A stretch of DNA of 64,000 bases from Streptomyces sp. NBC_00683 (GCF_036226745.1 NZ_CP109013.1:5084001-5148000); one strand, 5' to 3'; positions 1 through 11,032 are shown, counted from the first letter of the stretch. A program made the numbers and translations. Notes: generated by a model not told the origin, from the letters alone.

Positions 1-359
1 ACCACCTCGACCGCGAGGACGACGTCGGCAGCCTGGAAACGGGTCAGTTCGGGCCCCGTGACGGCATCCGCCCGGACCACCGAGACATCCGGCTCGGGGC
101 CGTTGCGCCGGTCGAGGACCACGGTCATCTCCCGGCGCACCTTCAGGCCCGGCGGCGCGCTGCGCCGAAGCCCGGTCACCAGAAGGTCGATCATCGTGGT
201 GTGGAAGTCTCGCTGCGGACTCACAAAAACCAGGCTCCCGTCGAGCAATTCCGTGTGCGGCGGGAGATCGGGCAAGGTGAACAGATCGTCCACCGTGTAT
301 CCGTCCTGGGGCGGCACCGGCCAGCGGCTGCTGTGCCCGGTGATCGGCTCGGCGGTCAT
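1..359 (-). CDS. Uma2-family (DUF820) restriction-endonuclease-fold protein, 3' end beyond the window
   Basis: The minus strand reads an open frame from an ATG at 359 to the window edge, about 119 residues, with a good ribosome site (GGGAGGAA) six bases upstream. The start MTAEPITGHSS, then VPPQDGYTVDDL and HTELLDGSLVFVSPQ, followed by a PEPDVSVVRAD stretch, is the pattern of the Uma2/DUF820 family, which is expanded in Streptomyces. These proteins have a PD-(D/E)XK-like nuclease fold, and their cellular role is unclear. The EPDV segment corresponds to the conserved acidic part of that fold. The C-terminal part is missing, so completeness of the active site cannot be judged. It stands alone, divergent from nothing visible and separated by about 100 bp from the TetR gene. 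Confidence 0.8.
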   Translation of the reverse strand, partial: MTAEPITGHSSRWPVPPQDGYTVDDLFTLPDLPPHTELLDGSLVFVSPQRDFHTTMIDLLVTGLRRSAPPGLKVRREMTVVLDRRNGPEPDVSVVRADAVTGPELTRFQAADVVLAVEV

Positions 360-458
360 GATTCCTCCCATGGACGGGATTCTGGTCCTGCACGACCACA
401 GTAAGGGCCGTTTCGCGCTCCCGTCATCACAACGGGTGATCACTCGACGGCGGGCCGA

Positions 459-1145
459 TCAGCTCTTGCGGTGGCCGATCAGCCGCGGCTTCGACTCCAG
501 GTTCTCCAGCCCGTGCCAGGCCAGATTCACCAGGTGGGCCGCGACCTCCGCCTTCTTCGGCTTGCGGACGTCCAGCCACCACTGGCCGGTCAGCGCCACC
601 ATGCCGACCAGCGCCTGCGCGTACAGCGGGGCCAGCTTCGGGTCGAAGCCCCGGGCCTTGAACTCCAGGCCCAGGATGTCCTCGACCTGCGTGGCGATAT
701 CACTGATCAGCGACGCGAACGTGCCCGTGGACTGCGCGACCGGGGAGTCGCGGACGAGGATCCGGAAGCCGTCCGTATACGTCTCGATGTAGTCGAGCAG
801 CGCGAACGCCGCCTGCTCCAGCAGCTCACGCGGGTGACCCGCCGTGAGGGCGCCGGTGACCAGATCCAGCAGCTGGCGCATCTCGCGGTCCACCACGACG
901 GCGTACAGGCCCTCCTTGCCGCCGAAGTGCTCGTAGACCACCGGCTTGGAGACCCCGGCACGCGCCGCGATCTCCTCGACGGAAGTGCCCTCGAAGCCCT
1001 TGTCGGCGAAAAGGGTGCGCCCGATGTCCAGAAGCTGTTCGCGGCGCTCCTTGCCGGTCATCCGGACCCGCCGGGTCCGGCGGGTGGGGGCAGGCCTGCT
1101 CTTCTCGCCGCTGGTGCTTCCGTCGGTCGCCACGTCGTCAATCAT
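459..1145 (-). CDS. TetR-family transcriptional regulator coupled to the desaturase
   Basis: This is a 228-residue TetR-type repressor. A basic N-terminal tail (about residues 16-30) precedes a helix-turn-helix at about 37-80 (LFADKGFEGTSVEEIAARAG, then VSKPVVYEHFGGKEGL). The rest is the ligand and dimer domain. The start ATG at 1145 overlaps the stop of the upstream desaturase gene as ATGA, so the two are translationally coupled and co-transcribed. This context suggests that it senses an acyl-CoA or membrane-lipid signal and represses its own operon from the 2129-2479 intergenic region. That role is inferred. An internal ATG (MTGKERREQ) could serve as an alternative start if the basic tail is not translated. 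Confidence 0.9.
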   Translation of the reverse strand: MIDDVATDGSTSGEKSRPAPTRRTRRVRMTGKERREQLLDIGRTLFADKGFEGTSVEEIAARAGVSKPVVYEHFGGKEGLYAVVVDREMRQLLDLVTGALTAGHPRELLEQAAFALLDYIETYTDGFRILVRDSPVAQSTGTFASLISDIATQVEDILGLEFKARGFDPKLAPLYAQALVGMVALTGQWWLDVRKPKKAEVAAHLVNLAWHGLENLESKPRLIGHRKS

Positions 1146-2128
1146 GCCGGGTCGGCGGCCACGGTCTTGCGCCGGGAGTCGATACGTGAAGCATCGGGCC
1201 ACCGCACGTCGTACGCCCAGCCCAGCTTCTCGAACCAGCGGATCAGCCGGGCGCTCGAATCGATCTGGCCCCTCATCACCCCGTGCCGTGCGCTCGTCGG
1301 GTCCGCATGGTGCAGGTTGTGCCACGACTCGCCGCACGACAGCACCGCCAGCCACCACACGTTCCCGGACCTGTCACGGGACTTGAAGGGCCGCTTGCCC
1401 ACCGCGTGGCAGATCGAGTTGATCGACCAGGTCACATGGTGCAGCAGCGCGACGCGGACCAGCGAACCCCAGAAGAACCCGGTGAACGCACCCCACCACG
1501 ACATCGTGACCAGACCGCCGACCACCGGCGGGATCGCCAGCGAGATGATCGTGAAGGTGAGGAAGTGACGCGAGACGGCACGGATCGCAGGGTCCCTGAC
1601 CAGGTCGGGGGCGTACTTCTGCTGCGGCGTCTGCTCCTCGTTGAACATCCAGCCGATGTGGGCCCACCACAGGCCCTTCATGAGAGCCGGAAGGGTCTCA
1701 CCGAACCGCCACGGCGAGTGCGGGTCGCCCTCGGCGTCGGAGAAGCGGTGGTGCTTGCGGTGGTCGGCGACCCAGCGCACCACCGGACCCTCCACCGCCA
1801 TCGAACCCGCGACGGCCAGGGCGATACGGAGCGGACGCTTCGCCTTGAACGATCCATGGGTGAAATAGCGGTGGAAGCCGATCGTGACGCCGTGGCAGCC
1901 GAGGTAGTACATCCCGATCAGCAGACCCAGATCGAGCCAGCTGACCCCGCGGCCCCAGGCCAGCGGCACGGCGGCGACCAGAGCCGCGAACGGCACCACG
2001 ATGAACAGCAGCAGGGCGATCTGCTCGACCGAACGCTTCTTGTCGCCGCCGAGCGTCGCGGGCGGGAGTGCGGAACCTCCGGCCGCCGGCGGCAGGCCGT
2101 CGTTGATCACATCGGGGCTGGTGGGCAT
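1142..2128 (-). CDS. membrane acyl-CoA / fatty-acid desaturase
   Basis: A 328-residue integral-membrane di-iron desaturase. The three histidine boxes that hold the iron pair are intact: HRYFTH at 86-91, HRKHH at 123-127 and HNLHH at 270-274. Hydrophobic segments lie at about 37-57, 65-85, 100-118 and 190-230. Family knowledge predicts insertion of a cis double bond (delta-9 type) into saturated acyl chains at the cytoplasmic membrane, adjusting fluidity. Start ATG 2128 is preceded by AGGGGA. The gene is first in a two-gene operon with a TetR regulator and divergent from ppc. Whether the substrate is acyl-CoA or a phospholipid cannot be told from sequence. Confidence 0.93.
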   Translation of the reverse strand: MPTSPDVINDGLPPAAGGSALPPATLGGDKKRSVEQIALLLFIVVPFAALVAAVPLAWGRGVSWLDLGLLIGMYYLGCHGVTIGFHRYFTHGSFKAKRPLRIALAVAGSMAVEGPVVRWVADHRKHHRFSDAEGDPHSPWRFGETLPALMKGLWWAHIGWMFNEEQTPQQKYAPDLVRDPAIRAVSRHFLTFTIISLAIPPVVGGLVTMSWWGAFTGFFWGSLVRVALLHHVTWSINSICHAVGKRPFKSRDRSGNVWWLAVLSCGESWHNLHHADPTSARHGVMRGQIDSSARLIRWFEKLGWAYDVRWPDASRIDSRRKTVAADPA

Positions 2129-2170
2129 GGGGAGTCCCCTGTGAGGTGAGTAAATATGGCGGAATGACCG

Positions 2171-2198
2171 GGCTACGCATCCGTAACCTACGGCTACG
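2171..2198. promoter_or_regulatory. candidate TetR operator upstream of the desaturase operon
   Basis: GGCTACG occurs twice, at 2171-2177 and 2192-2198, exactly 21 bp apart (two helical turns). A perfect inverted repeat CCGTA-ACC-TACGG (2181-2193) lies between them. It is 43-70 bp upstream of the desaturase start, where a repressor would act. Assignment to the operon's own TetR protein is inference. Confidence 0.4.
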
Positions 2199-2240
2199 TA
2201 AGTATGGCAGTGAAGAGGCCCGCAACACGAGAGCGGCACC

Positions 2241-2288
2241 GCCCCGTCCCTCGGAGCTGCCGGGTGGACAACCCCGGAGGGACGGGGC
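2241..2288. other. long hairpin in the ppc/desaturase intergenic region
   Basis: Arms GCCCCGTCCCTC (2241-2252) and its exact complement (2277-2288) form a 12-bp stem. The 24-base loop can itself fold, through CCGGG pairing with CCCCGG. It lies between two divergent genes, so it is not a normal end-of-gene terminator. It could be an attenuator or leader element of ppc, depending on where ppc transcription starts. Confidence 0.5.
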
Positions 2289-2479
2289 CCACACCCTTCG
2301 CATACCCCGGATCCGGATCGCCTCCCAGGGCAACGAGCACGCCCATCCCCCGGACACCTATCCTGGGTGGGTCGGACAGCGCGGTCCGCACTCTGCTTTC
2401 CCGGGGGTGACGTGAACACCGCGACAGCCCCGGACCCCCTGTGACAGAAGTGCTCAACCACTGCAAGGAGCCGCACACT

Positions 2480-5209
<2,730 letters not shown>

Positions 5210-5236
5210 GTCCCCGGTGAGCGGGTGCGGCCCTGC

Positions 5237-5707
5237 CTAGAGGGCGATGAACGTCGCCACCAGCAGGGCCGCACCCGCGATCCCGGTGCCCCACGCGGTC
5301 CGGGTCAGCCGCATACCGCCGCCGATCACCAGGGCGGCCAGCACCAGCGCACCGCCCAGCGGCACCCACGCATGCAGAAAGCCCGGCGTTCCGGTACGCA
5401 CGACGTCACCGGTGCCGGGCTTCACCACGACGGGGAAACGGTCCCCCTTCTTCACCGCGACAGACCTCTCGATCGTCACGCCAGGACGCTTCCCGGACTC
5501 CGCGTCCGGTGCGAACGACCCCGTACACACGTCCTCGCCACAGCCCGTGACCGACATCGTGCCGTGTTCACGGCCCTTGGCCAGGACGATGTGGTGCGCG
5601 GTGTTCCACGACGTCCACGCGCCCGCGACGAGCACCAGCAGGACAAGGCAGCCCGCGGCGAACATGCGGCCGTGGGCCAGCAGCCGGTGGGAGGAACTCC
5701 GCTTCAT
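5237..5707 (-). CDS. small membrane protein of unknown function
   Basis: A 156-residue protein with one N-terminal membrane helix (about 14-34), an extracytoplasmic-looking middle part with two cysteines in a CGEDVC arrangement (about 56-61), and two C-terminal helices (about 110-130 and 138-155). The cysteine pair could form a disulfide outside the membrane. No catalytic motif is seen and the family was not recognised. It is convergent with ppc, whose stop is only 27 bp away, and follows pth on the other side with the same orientation. Confidence 0.75.
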   Translation of the reverse strand: MKRSSSHRLLAHGRMFAAGCLVLLVLVAGAWTSWNTAHHIVLAKGREHGTMSVTGCGEDVCTGSFAPDAESGKRPGVTIERSVAVKKGDRFPVVVKPGTGDVVRTGTPGFLHAWVPLGGALVLAALVIGGGMRLTRTAWGTGIAGAALLVATFIAL

Positions 5708-5782
5708 GGGGGCCGATCCTTGGGCAGAGCGATGCCCTCGGTCAACCTGTGGCCGAAAATGCCCCTGGAACCAGGGGGAATG

Positions 5783-6376
5783 TCAGGAGTTGTACGTGGA
5801 CTGCGCCCGCTCCAGCCCGTCCGCCAGCAACGACTCCACCGAGTCCGCAGCCCGGTCCACGAGATAGCCCATCTCCTTGCGCTCCGTGGACGAGAAATCC
5901 TTCAGCACGAAGTCGGCGACCTGCATCCGCCCCGGCGGCCGCCCGATCCCGAACCGCACCCGGTGATACTCCGCACCCATCGACTTCGTCATCGACTTCA
6001 GCCCGTTGTGCCCGTTGTCACCGCCGCCCAGCTTCAGCCGCAGCATCCCGAAATCGATGTCCAGCTCGTCATGAATCGCCACGACATGGTCCGTGGGCAC
6101 CTTGTAGAAGTCACGCAGCGCCGTCACAGGACCCCCCGAGAGGTTCATGTACGACATCGGCTTCGCCAGGACCACACGACGGCTCGCAGGACCGGGCGGG
6201 CCGATCCGGCCCTCCAGAACCTGCGCCTGGGCCTTCTGCGCACGCTTGAACTTCCCGCCGACGCGCTCGGCCAGCAGGTCGGCGACCATGAACCCGACAT
6301 TGTGCCGGTTCGCCGCGTACTCGGGGCCGGGGTTGCCGAGGCCCACGATCAGCCAGGGGTCGGTGGCGTCGGACAT
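5783..6376 (-). CDS. pth: peptidyl-tRNA hydrolase
   Basis: Pth frees tRNA from peptidyl-tRNAs dropped by stalled ribosomes. The 197-residue length fits the bacterial family. GLGNPGPEY (12-20) carries the substrate-binding Asn15, RHNVGF carries the catalytic His25, PMSYMN carries Asn78, and HDELD carries Asp103. It lies downstream of rplY with a terminator-like hairpin (6420-6458) between them, so it may have its own promoter or rely on read-through. This rplY-pth order is common in actinobacteria. Confidence 0.97.
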   Translation of the reverse strand: MSDATDPWLIVGLGNPGPEYAANRHNVGFMVADLLAERVGGKFKRAQKAQAQVLEGRIGPPGPASRRVVLAKPMSYMNLSGGPVTALRDFYKVPTDHVVAIHDELDIDFGMLRLKLGGGDNGHNGLKSMTKSMGAEYHRVRFGIGRPPGRMQVADFVLKDFSSTERKEMGYLVDRAADSVESLLADGLERAQSTYNS

Positions 6377-6419
6377 CGCGCTGGGTCTCCTCGCGTACGG
6401 ACGAGTGGGATACAGGGAA

Positions 6420-6458
6420 ACGGGGCGGCGGATCCCCGGAAGGGAACCGCCACCCCGT
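6420..6458 (-). terminator. hairpin after rplY
   Basis: A near-perfect 12-bp stem (arms 6420-6431 and 6447-6458, one G-U pair) lies 23 bp downstream of the rplY stop on the minus strand. In the transcript it is followed by UUUCCC. It is probably a partial terminator between rplY and pth. Confidence 0.65.
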
Positions 6459-6481
6459 CAGTCAAGCAGGTGCGGTGAGGC

Positions 6482-7072
6482 TCAGGCCTCGGTGGTCGCC
6501 TCGGTGGCGGCGGTCTCCGCAGCCGGCTCCTCGGCCTGCGCGGCGACGATCTGGAGCACGACGGCGTCCTCGTCACCGGCCAGCACGGAGCCCTTGGGCA
6601 GCGGGATGTCCTTGGCGAGGATCGAGTCACCGGCGTCGAGGCCCGCGATGGAGACCGTGACCGACTCGGGGATGTGCGTGGCCTCGGCCTCGACGAGCAG
6701 GGTGTTCTGCACGTACTCGAGAAGGTTGCCGCCCGGGGCCAGCTCGCCCTCGACGTGCACCGCGATCTCGACCTCGACCTTCTCGCCGCGCTTCACGGTG
6801 AGGAGGTCGACGTGCTCGATGTTGCCCTTGATGGCGTTGCGCTGGACAGCCTTCGGGATGACCAGGGCGTTCTTGCCGTCGATCTCGAGACCGATCAGGA
6901 CGTTCGCGGTGCGGAGCGCGAGCTGCAGCTCGTGGCCCGGCAGCGTGATGTGGACCGGGTCCGCACCGTGGCCGTAGACGACCGCGGGGACCAGGTTGGC
7001 ACGACGGGTACGGCGGGCAGCGCCCTTGCCGAACTCGGTACGGGCCTCGGCGGCGAGCTTGATCTCGGCCAT
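6482..7072 (-). CDS. rplY: 50S ribosomal protein L25 / general stress protein Ctc
   Basis: A 196-residue two-domain L25 (TL5/Ctc type). The N-terminal beta-barrel (about 1-95; AEARTEFGKGAARRTRRA) binds 5S rRNA. The C-terminal TL5 domain (about 96-185) is followed by an Ala/Glu-rich tail (AQAEEPAAETAATEATTEA). Single-domain L25 of enterobacteria lacks the second part. Start ATG 7072 has a purine-rich AGGAG-like site (CTTACGAGGAGTGC). It is expressed separately from prs, 201 bp upstream on the same strand. Confidence 0.95.
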   Translation of the reverse strand: MAEIKLAAEARTEFGKGAARRTRRANLVPAVVYGHGADPVHITLPGHELQLALRTANVLIGLEIDGKNALVIPKAVQRNAIKGNIEHVDLLTVKRGEKVEVEIAVHVEGELAPGGNLLEYVQNTLLVEAEATHIPESVTVSIAGLDAGDSILAKDIPLPKGSVLAGDEDAVVLQIVAAQAEEPAAETAATEATTEA

Positions 7073-7168
7073 GATGCACTCCTCGTAAGGTGACGAAAAA
7101 GTCGGATGGTCACCCGGCCCACGACAGGCCTGCTACGAAGAGCGCGTCGATAACGGACCGGCGGCTCC

Positions 7169-7186
7169 CATGAGAACTCATGAGAA
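7169..7186. repeat. tandem CATGAGAA repeat upstream of rplY
   Basis: CATGAGAA occurs at 7169-7176 and 7179-7186, ten bases apart, about one helical turn. The pair lies about 100 bp upstream of rplY and may be a factor-binding site or part of its promoter. No known box was recognised. Confidence 0.3.
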
Positions 7187-7273
7187 CGGCCTCCCTCGCC
7201 GAGCAACTCCGTGAGTCTACCCGGCGGGGAGGCCGCATCCCAAAGTGGATCACCCGCAGGTGGTCCGAAGGCG

Positions 7274-8254
7274 TCAGTCGCCCTGCTCCTCGAAGAGGCT
7301 CGTGACCGAACCGTCCTCGAAGACCTCGCGCACCGCACGCGCGATGGTCGGAGCGATCGAGAGAACCGTGATCTTGTCGATCTCCAGCTCACCCGGGGTC
7401 GGCAGGGAGTCCGTGAAGACGAACTCACTGACCTTGGAGTTCTTCAGACGGTCCGCGGCGGGGCCCGAGAGCACACCGTGCGTCGCCGTCACTATGACGT
7501 CCTCCGCGCCGTGCGCGAACAGGGCGTCCGCGGCCGCGCAGATGGTGCCACCCGTGTCGATCATGTCGTCGACCAGGACACAGACCCGGCCCTCGACGTT
7601 GCCCACGACCTCGTGGACGCTGACCTGGTTCGGTACGTCCTTGTCGCGGCGCTTGTGCACGATCGCCAGCGGGGCGTCCAGACGGTCGCACCAGCGGTCG
7701 GCGACGCGCACACGGCCGGCGTCCGGGGAGACGATCGTCAGCTTCGAACGGTCGACCTTGGCACCCACGTAGTCCGCGAGGATCGGCAGGGCGAACAGGT
7801 GGTCGACCGGGCCGTCGAAGAAGCCCTGGATCTGGTCCGTGTGCAGATCGACGGTGAGGATGCGGTCCGCACCCGCCGTCTTCATCAGGTCCGCGACCAG
7901 GCGGGCCGAGATCGGCTCGCGGCCACGGTGCTTCTTGTCCTGGCGGGCGTAGCCGTAGAACGGCACGATCACCGTGATCGAACGGGCCGAAGCGCGCTTC
8001 AGCGCGTCCAGCATGATGAGCTGCTCCATGATCCACTTGTTGATCGGAGCCGTGTGGCTCTGGATCAGGAAGCAGTCGGCGCCGCGGGCGGACTCCTGGA
8101 AACGTACGTAGATCTCACCGTTGGCGAAATCGAAGGCCTTCGTCGGCACGAGGCCGACACCCAACTGGTGCGCAACCTCCTCGGCCAGCTCGGGGTGGGC
8201 GCGGCCGGAGAAGAACATCAGTTTCTTCTCGCCGGTCGTCTTGATCCCGGTCAC
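7274..8254 (-). CDS. prs: ribose-phosphate pyrophosphokinase (PRPP synthase)
   Basis: Makes PRPP from ribose 5-phosphate and ATP for nucleotide, His and Trp synthesis. The 326 residues include the RYARQDKKHRGREPISARL-type catalytic flexible-loop region, VDLHTDQIQGFFD, and the PRPP-binding loop VLVDDMIDTGGTI. All are typical of class I enzymes, which need phosphate and are inhibited by ADP. The start is GTG at 8254. It follows glmU by 121 bp on the same strand, the usual glmU-prs arrangement, linking UDP-GlcNAc and nucleotide precursor supply. Confidence 0.97.
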   Translation of the reverse strand: MTGIKTTGEKKLMFFSGRAHPELAEEVAHQLGVGLVPTKAFDFANGEIYVRFQESARGADCFLIQSHTAPINKWIMEQLIMLDALKRASARSITVIVPFYGYARQDKKHRGREPISARLVADLMKTAGADRILTVDLHTDQIQGFFDGPVDHLFALPILADYVGAKVDRSKLTIVSPDAGRVRVADRWCDRLDAPLAIVHKRRDKDVPNQVSVHEVVGNVEGRVCVLVDDMIDTGGTICAAADALFAHGAEDVIVTATHGVLSGPAADRLKNSKVSEFVFTDSLPTPGELEIDKITVLSIAPTIARAVREVFEDGSVTSLFEEQGD

Positions 8255-8375
8255 AGCACAGTCTCCTCAGACGTGTTCCTGGCGCTGCACGCATGTGTGT
8301 CCCGATGTGCAACGAGCCAGCCGAAATGGGTGAGCATCTATCACGGTACGCCGAGTCAGGCGCACCTGTTTCCGG

Positions 8376-9824
8376 TCAGCTTTCGCTGTCGGCCTCCTGG
8401 GCGGCGGCCTGAGCGGCCTGCGCCGCGGCACTGCCGGGACGCTTGCGGGCCACCCAGCCCTCGATATTCCGCTGCTGGCCCCGTGCGACGGCCAGCGAAC
8501 CGGCCGGCACGTCCTTGGTGATGACCGAACCGGCCGCGGTGTAGACGCCGTCCCCGACCGTGACAGGCGCCACAAACATATTGTCGGACCCGGTCCGGCA
8601 GTGCGACCCGATCGTCGTGTGGTGCTTGGCCACACCGTCGTAGTTCACGAAGACGCTCGCCGCACCGATGTTGGTGTAGTCGCCGATCGTCGCGTCACCG
8701 ACGTAGCTCAGGTGCGGCACCTTGGTGCCCTCGCCGATCGTGGTGTTCTTCATCTCCACGTACGCACCGGCCTTGGACTTCGTACCCATCCTGGTACCCG
8801 GCCGCAGATACGCGAACGGGCCGACCGTCGCCCCGGGGCCCACCTCGGCCCCGGTCGCGACCGAGTTGTCCACGCGGGCGCCCGCGTGCACGACGGTGTC
8901 CGTCAGCCGGGAGTTCGGGCCGACCTCGGCGTCCTCCGCGAGGTGGGTCGTACCCAGCAGCTGGGTTCCCGGGTGGACGACCGCGTCACGCTCGTACGTG
9001 ACCGTCGCGTCGATCAGGGTCGAGGCCGGCTCCACGACCGTCACGCCCGCCAGCATGGCGCGCTCCAGGAGCCGCTCGTTGAGCAGCCGCCGGGCCTCGG
9101 CCAGCTGGAGACGGTTGTTGATGCCGAGGATCTCCCGGTGGTCACCCGTGACCGAGGCGCCCACCCGGTGACCGGCCGCGCGGAGGATCGACAGGACGTC
9201 GGTGAGGTACTCCTCGCCCTGGCTGTTGTCGGTGCGGACCTTGCCGAGCGCGTCGCTGAGCAGCCGCCCGTCGAACGCGAAGACGCCGGAGTTGATCTCC
9301 CGGATCGCCCGCTGGTCCTCGGTGGCGTCCTTGTGCTCGACGATCTCGATGACCGCGCCGGTGGCCGCGTCGCGGACGATCCGGCCGTAGCCGGTGGAGT
9401 CCGGGACCTCGGCGGTCAGCACGGTGACGGCGTTGGAGTCGGCGGCATGCGTCCCGGCGAGCGCGGAGAGCGTCTCGCCGGACAGCAGCGGGGTGTCGCC
9501 GCAGACGACGATCACGGTGCCGTCGACGGTGCCGCCGAGCTCCTCGAGCGCCATCCGCACGGCGTGCCCGGTGCCGTTCTGCTCGGCCTGGTAGGCGGTG
9601 CGCACGGGGGTGTCCCCGGCGGTGAGGTGTGCGGTGACCTGCTCGCTCGCATGGCCGACGACCACGACGAGGTGCTGGGGGTCGAGCTCACGGGAGGCGG
9701 CGACGACATGTCCGACGAGCGAGCGCCCGGAGATCTCGTGCAGGACCTTGGGTGTCTTCGACTTCATGCGGGTGCCCTCACCCGCTGCGAGGACGACGAC
9801 GGCTGCCGGGCTGTTGGCGCTCAC
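8376..9824 (-). CDS. glmU: bifunctional N-acetylglucosamine-1-phosphate uridyltransferase / glucosamine-1-phosphate acetyltransferase
   Basis: Makes UDP-GlcNAc for peptidoglycan in two steps. The N-terminal pyrophosphorylase domain carries VVLAAGEGTRMKS (about 10-22) for UTP binding. The C-terminal left-handed beta-helix (from about 260) has hexapeptide repeats and the acetyl-CoA site (KNTTIGEGTKVPHLSYVGDA is the acceptor-side segment). The GTG at 9824 was chosen: GAAGGG lies seven bases upstream, giving the 482 residues expected for the family. The longer frame to 9884 lacks a ribosome site. An Ala/Gln-rich C-terminal tail is unremarkable. Confidence 0.96.
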   Translation of the reverse strand: MSANSPAAVVVLAAGEGTRMKSKTPKVLHEISGRSLVGHVVAASRELDPQHLVVVVGHASEQVTAHLTAGDTPVRTAYQAEQNGTGHAVRMALEELGGTVDGTVIVVCGDTPLLSGETLSALAGTHAADSNAVTVLTAEVPDSTGYGRIVRDAATGAVIEIVEHKDATEDQRAIREINSGVFAFDGRLLSDALGKVRTDNSQGEEYLTDVLSILRAAGHRVGASVTGDHREILGINNRLQLAEARRLLNERLLERAMLAGVTVVEPASTLIDATVTYERDAVVHPGTQLLGTTHLAEDAEVGPNSRLTDTVVHAGARVDNSVATGAEVGPGATVGPFAYLRPGTRMGTKSKAGAYVEMKNTTIGEGTKVPHLSYVGDATIGDYTNIGAASVFVNYDGVAKHHTTIGSHCRTGSDNMFVAPVTVGDGVYTAAGSVITKDVPAGSLAVARGQQRNIEGWVARKRPGSAAAQAAQAAAQEADSES

Positions 9825-9894
9825 GGATGTGCCCTTCGGCTTCGGGTGGTGGACACCCGCAGGATACCGGGGGTGTTTCCGCACGAAACGAGCG

Positions 9895-9923
9895 CGGGCC
9901 CCGACCGGTGAGGTCGGGGCCCG
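9895..9923 (-). terminator. terminator of the tRNA-Gln transcript
   Basis: A perfect 12-bp stem (9895-9906 with 9912-9923) and a 5-base loop lie ten bases beyond the 3' end of the tRNA. Confidence 0.75.
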
Positions 9924-9932
9924 GTGCGTGGG

Positions 9933-10004
9933 CTCCGCCGGCTGGATTCGAACCAGCGTCTCAAGGCTCCAAAGGCCTGCGGGATGCCGCTACCCCACGG
10001 CGGA
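9933..10004 (-). tRNA. tRNA-Gln (anticodon TTG)
   Basis: The minus strand folds as a 72-nt cloverleaf. The acceptor stem is TCCGCCG/CGGCGGA. The anticodon loop CTTTGGA gives anticodon TTG. The variable loop is GAGAC, and the T arm is GCTGG-TTCGAAT-CCAGC. The discriminator is G and CCA is not encoded, as is common in Streptomyces. The top pair of the anticodon stem is a C-U mismatch. The D arm is short (GGG/CCC). The Gln identity rests on the anticodon position. Confidence 0.85.
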
Positions 10005-10019
10005 TCACTGCGTCAGACC

Positions 10020-10883
10020 CTACCTGAGGTGGAGTTGGGCCTGTTCCACGATTCCGTGCCACCAGCCCTCGATTCGACGATACAACTCAGCACCTTGCGC
10101 AACACGGATCACCAGGCACCCTCGGTAGTCCTCGCCCACGTTCTTCCGGACGGTCTTCGGGTTGTGCTTCTTCAGCGTCGTCTTCTGGAAGACGGCAACA
10201 TCGACTCCGACCAGCTCGGCCCAGTAGAGCTTGGCGGTCTCGACGTCTGCGGACTCGTGAATGGCGAGTCGGTAGGACAGTCGGTCCGGTGTGATTCCGA
10301 GCAGAGTCAGCCATGCCTGGTATGCCTGAATCATTCCCGGGTCGCTGTTGATGAAGGTGACATTTTCTCGACGGTCGTAAGGCTTGTCCTTCGTACCCTC
10401 GGCCCAATAGAGGGCAACACCGACAAGGAAGAGATCCCGATCGGCCAGAGCGCCGATCTCCTCCTTGGCCGTCATTTTCGTGCGCTGCCGCTCGGCGTCC
10501 CGCACAGCCAGTTCGTGGTCCCAGCGCATCCGCCCTGCGAGCCGCGCCTGTTCGATGGCTGTGCGACTCCGGACGGGCTTGGGCAGGTCCCGCACCCACA
10601 GCGAGATCGAGCCCTTGGAGCACCCCAGCTCCACCTGGATCGCGTCGTACGTCATGCCCTGCAGCCGCAGCTCCCGGGCCTTCGCGCGCAGGTCGTCCTT
10701 GGCGTTCGGGCGCTTCGTCCACTCGGGGGCCGGCTCGCCCTCCAGGAGGCGGTTCAGGATGTCGTTGTTGTGGACGAGCAGCCGGTCGCGGATCTGGCGG
10801 CGGCTCAGCCCCTCGCGCCGGAGCGCCACCGCCTGCTCCCGGAGCTCTTCGAAGTTCTCGTACGTGCCTCTGGCATGTGTCAT
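10020..10883 (-). CDS. tandem helix-turn-helix protein with a LAGLIDADG-like C-terminal part, function unknown
   Basis: A 287-residue protein. Residues about 9-45 and 60-100 form two related HTH units: LREQAVALRREGLSRRQIRDRL and LRAKARELRLQGMTYDAIQVEL followed by GCSKGSISLWVRDLPKP. From about 155 the segment LFLVGVALYWAEGTKDKP resembles the LAGLIDADG helix pattern of homing endonucleases, and NVTFINSDPGMI, KKHNPKTVRKN and YRGCLVIRV are strongly conserved-looking blocks. Relatives occur in many Streptomyces as uncharacterised proteins. It ends 15 bp before the 5' end of tRNA-Gln and points toward it, so the two could share a transcript. No clear ribosome site precedes ATG 10883, so a leaderless mRNA is possible. 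DNA binding is likely. Endonuclease activity is only inferred. Confidence 0.8.
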   Translation of the reverse strand: MTHARGTYENFEELREQAVALRREGLSRRQIRDRLLVHNNDILNRLLEGEPAPEWTKRPNAKDDLRAKARELRLQGMTYDAIQVELGCSKGSISLWVRDLPKPVRSRTAIEQARLAGRMRWDHELAVRDAERQRTKMTAKEEIGALADRDLFLVGVALYWAEGTKDKPYDRRENVTFINSDPGMIQAYQAWLTLLGITPDRLSYRLAIHESADVETAKLYWAELVGVDVAVFQKTTLKKHNPKTVRKNVGEDYRGCLVIRVAQGAELYRRIEGWWHGIVEQAQLHLR

Positions 10884-11026
10884 ACGAAAACGATCGTCCG
10901 GAATGCGGACGTTCGGCCCGGAACGATGAGCGGTTCACCGGATCGTGGGATCTGCGCACCATTCGCCGCCCGGCCGGTGACTTCGTGTGCTGACGGAGTC
11001 GCCCGAAAATGGGATGCGTCCGCCCG

Positions 11027-11032
11027 TAGTCT
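11027..11032 (+). promoter_or_regulatory. candidate -10 box of a leaderless sensor-kinase transcript
   Basis: TAGTCT ends eight bases before the ATG at 11040, and no Shine-Dalgarno sequence is present. This is the usual layout of leaderless Streptomyces genes. No clear -35 box was seen. Confidence 0.4.

Larger units (their letters stand above)
2129..2479. other. 351-bp divergent intergenic region between desaturase and ppc
   Basis: No gene is seen here. It carries a repeat-rich candidate operator on the desaturase side (2171-2198) and a large GC-rich hairpin (2241-2288). The ppc ribosome site AAGGAG is at 2465-2470. The A/T-rich stretch 2147-2160, close to the desaturase, is unusual for this genome and probably belongs to the desaturase promoter or leader. 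Confidence 0.6.

Noticed and set aside
10..1386. Plus-strand frames at 58-792, 471-1568 and 946-1386
   Set aside because: They run opposite the Uma2, TetR and desaturase genes and show only shadow-type composition.
9933..10883. tRNA-Gln as an integration site of a mobile element
   Set aside because: No integrase, no second copy of the tRNA 3' end and no shift in base composition were seen in the flanks.
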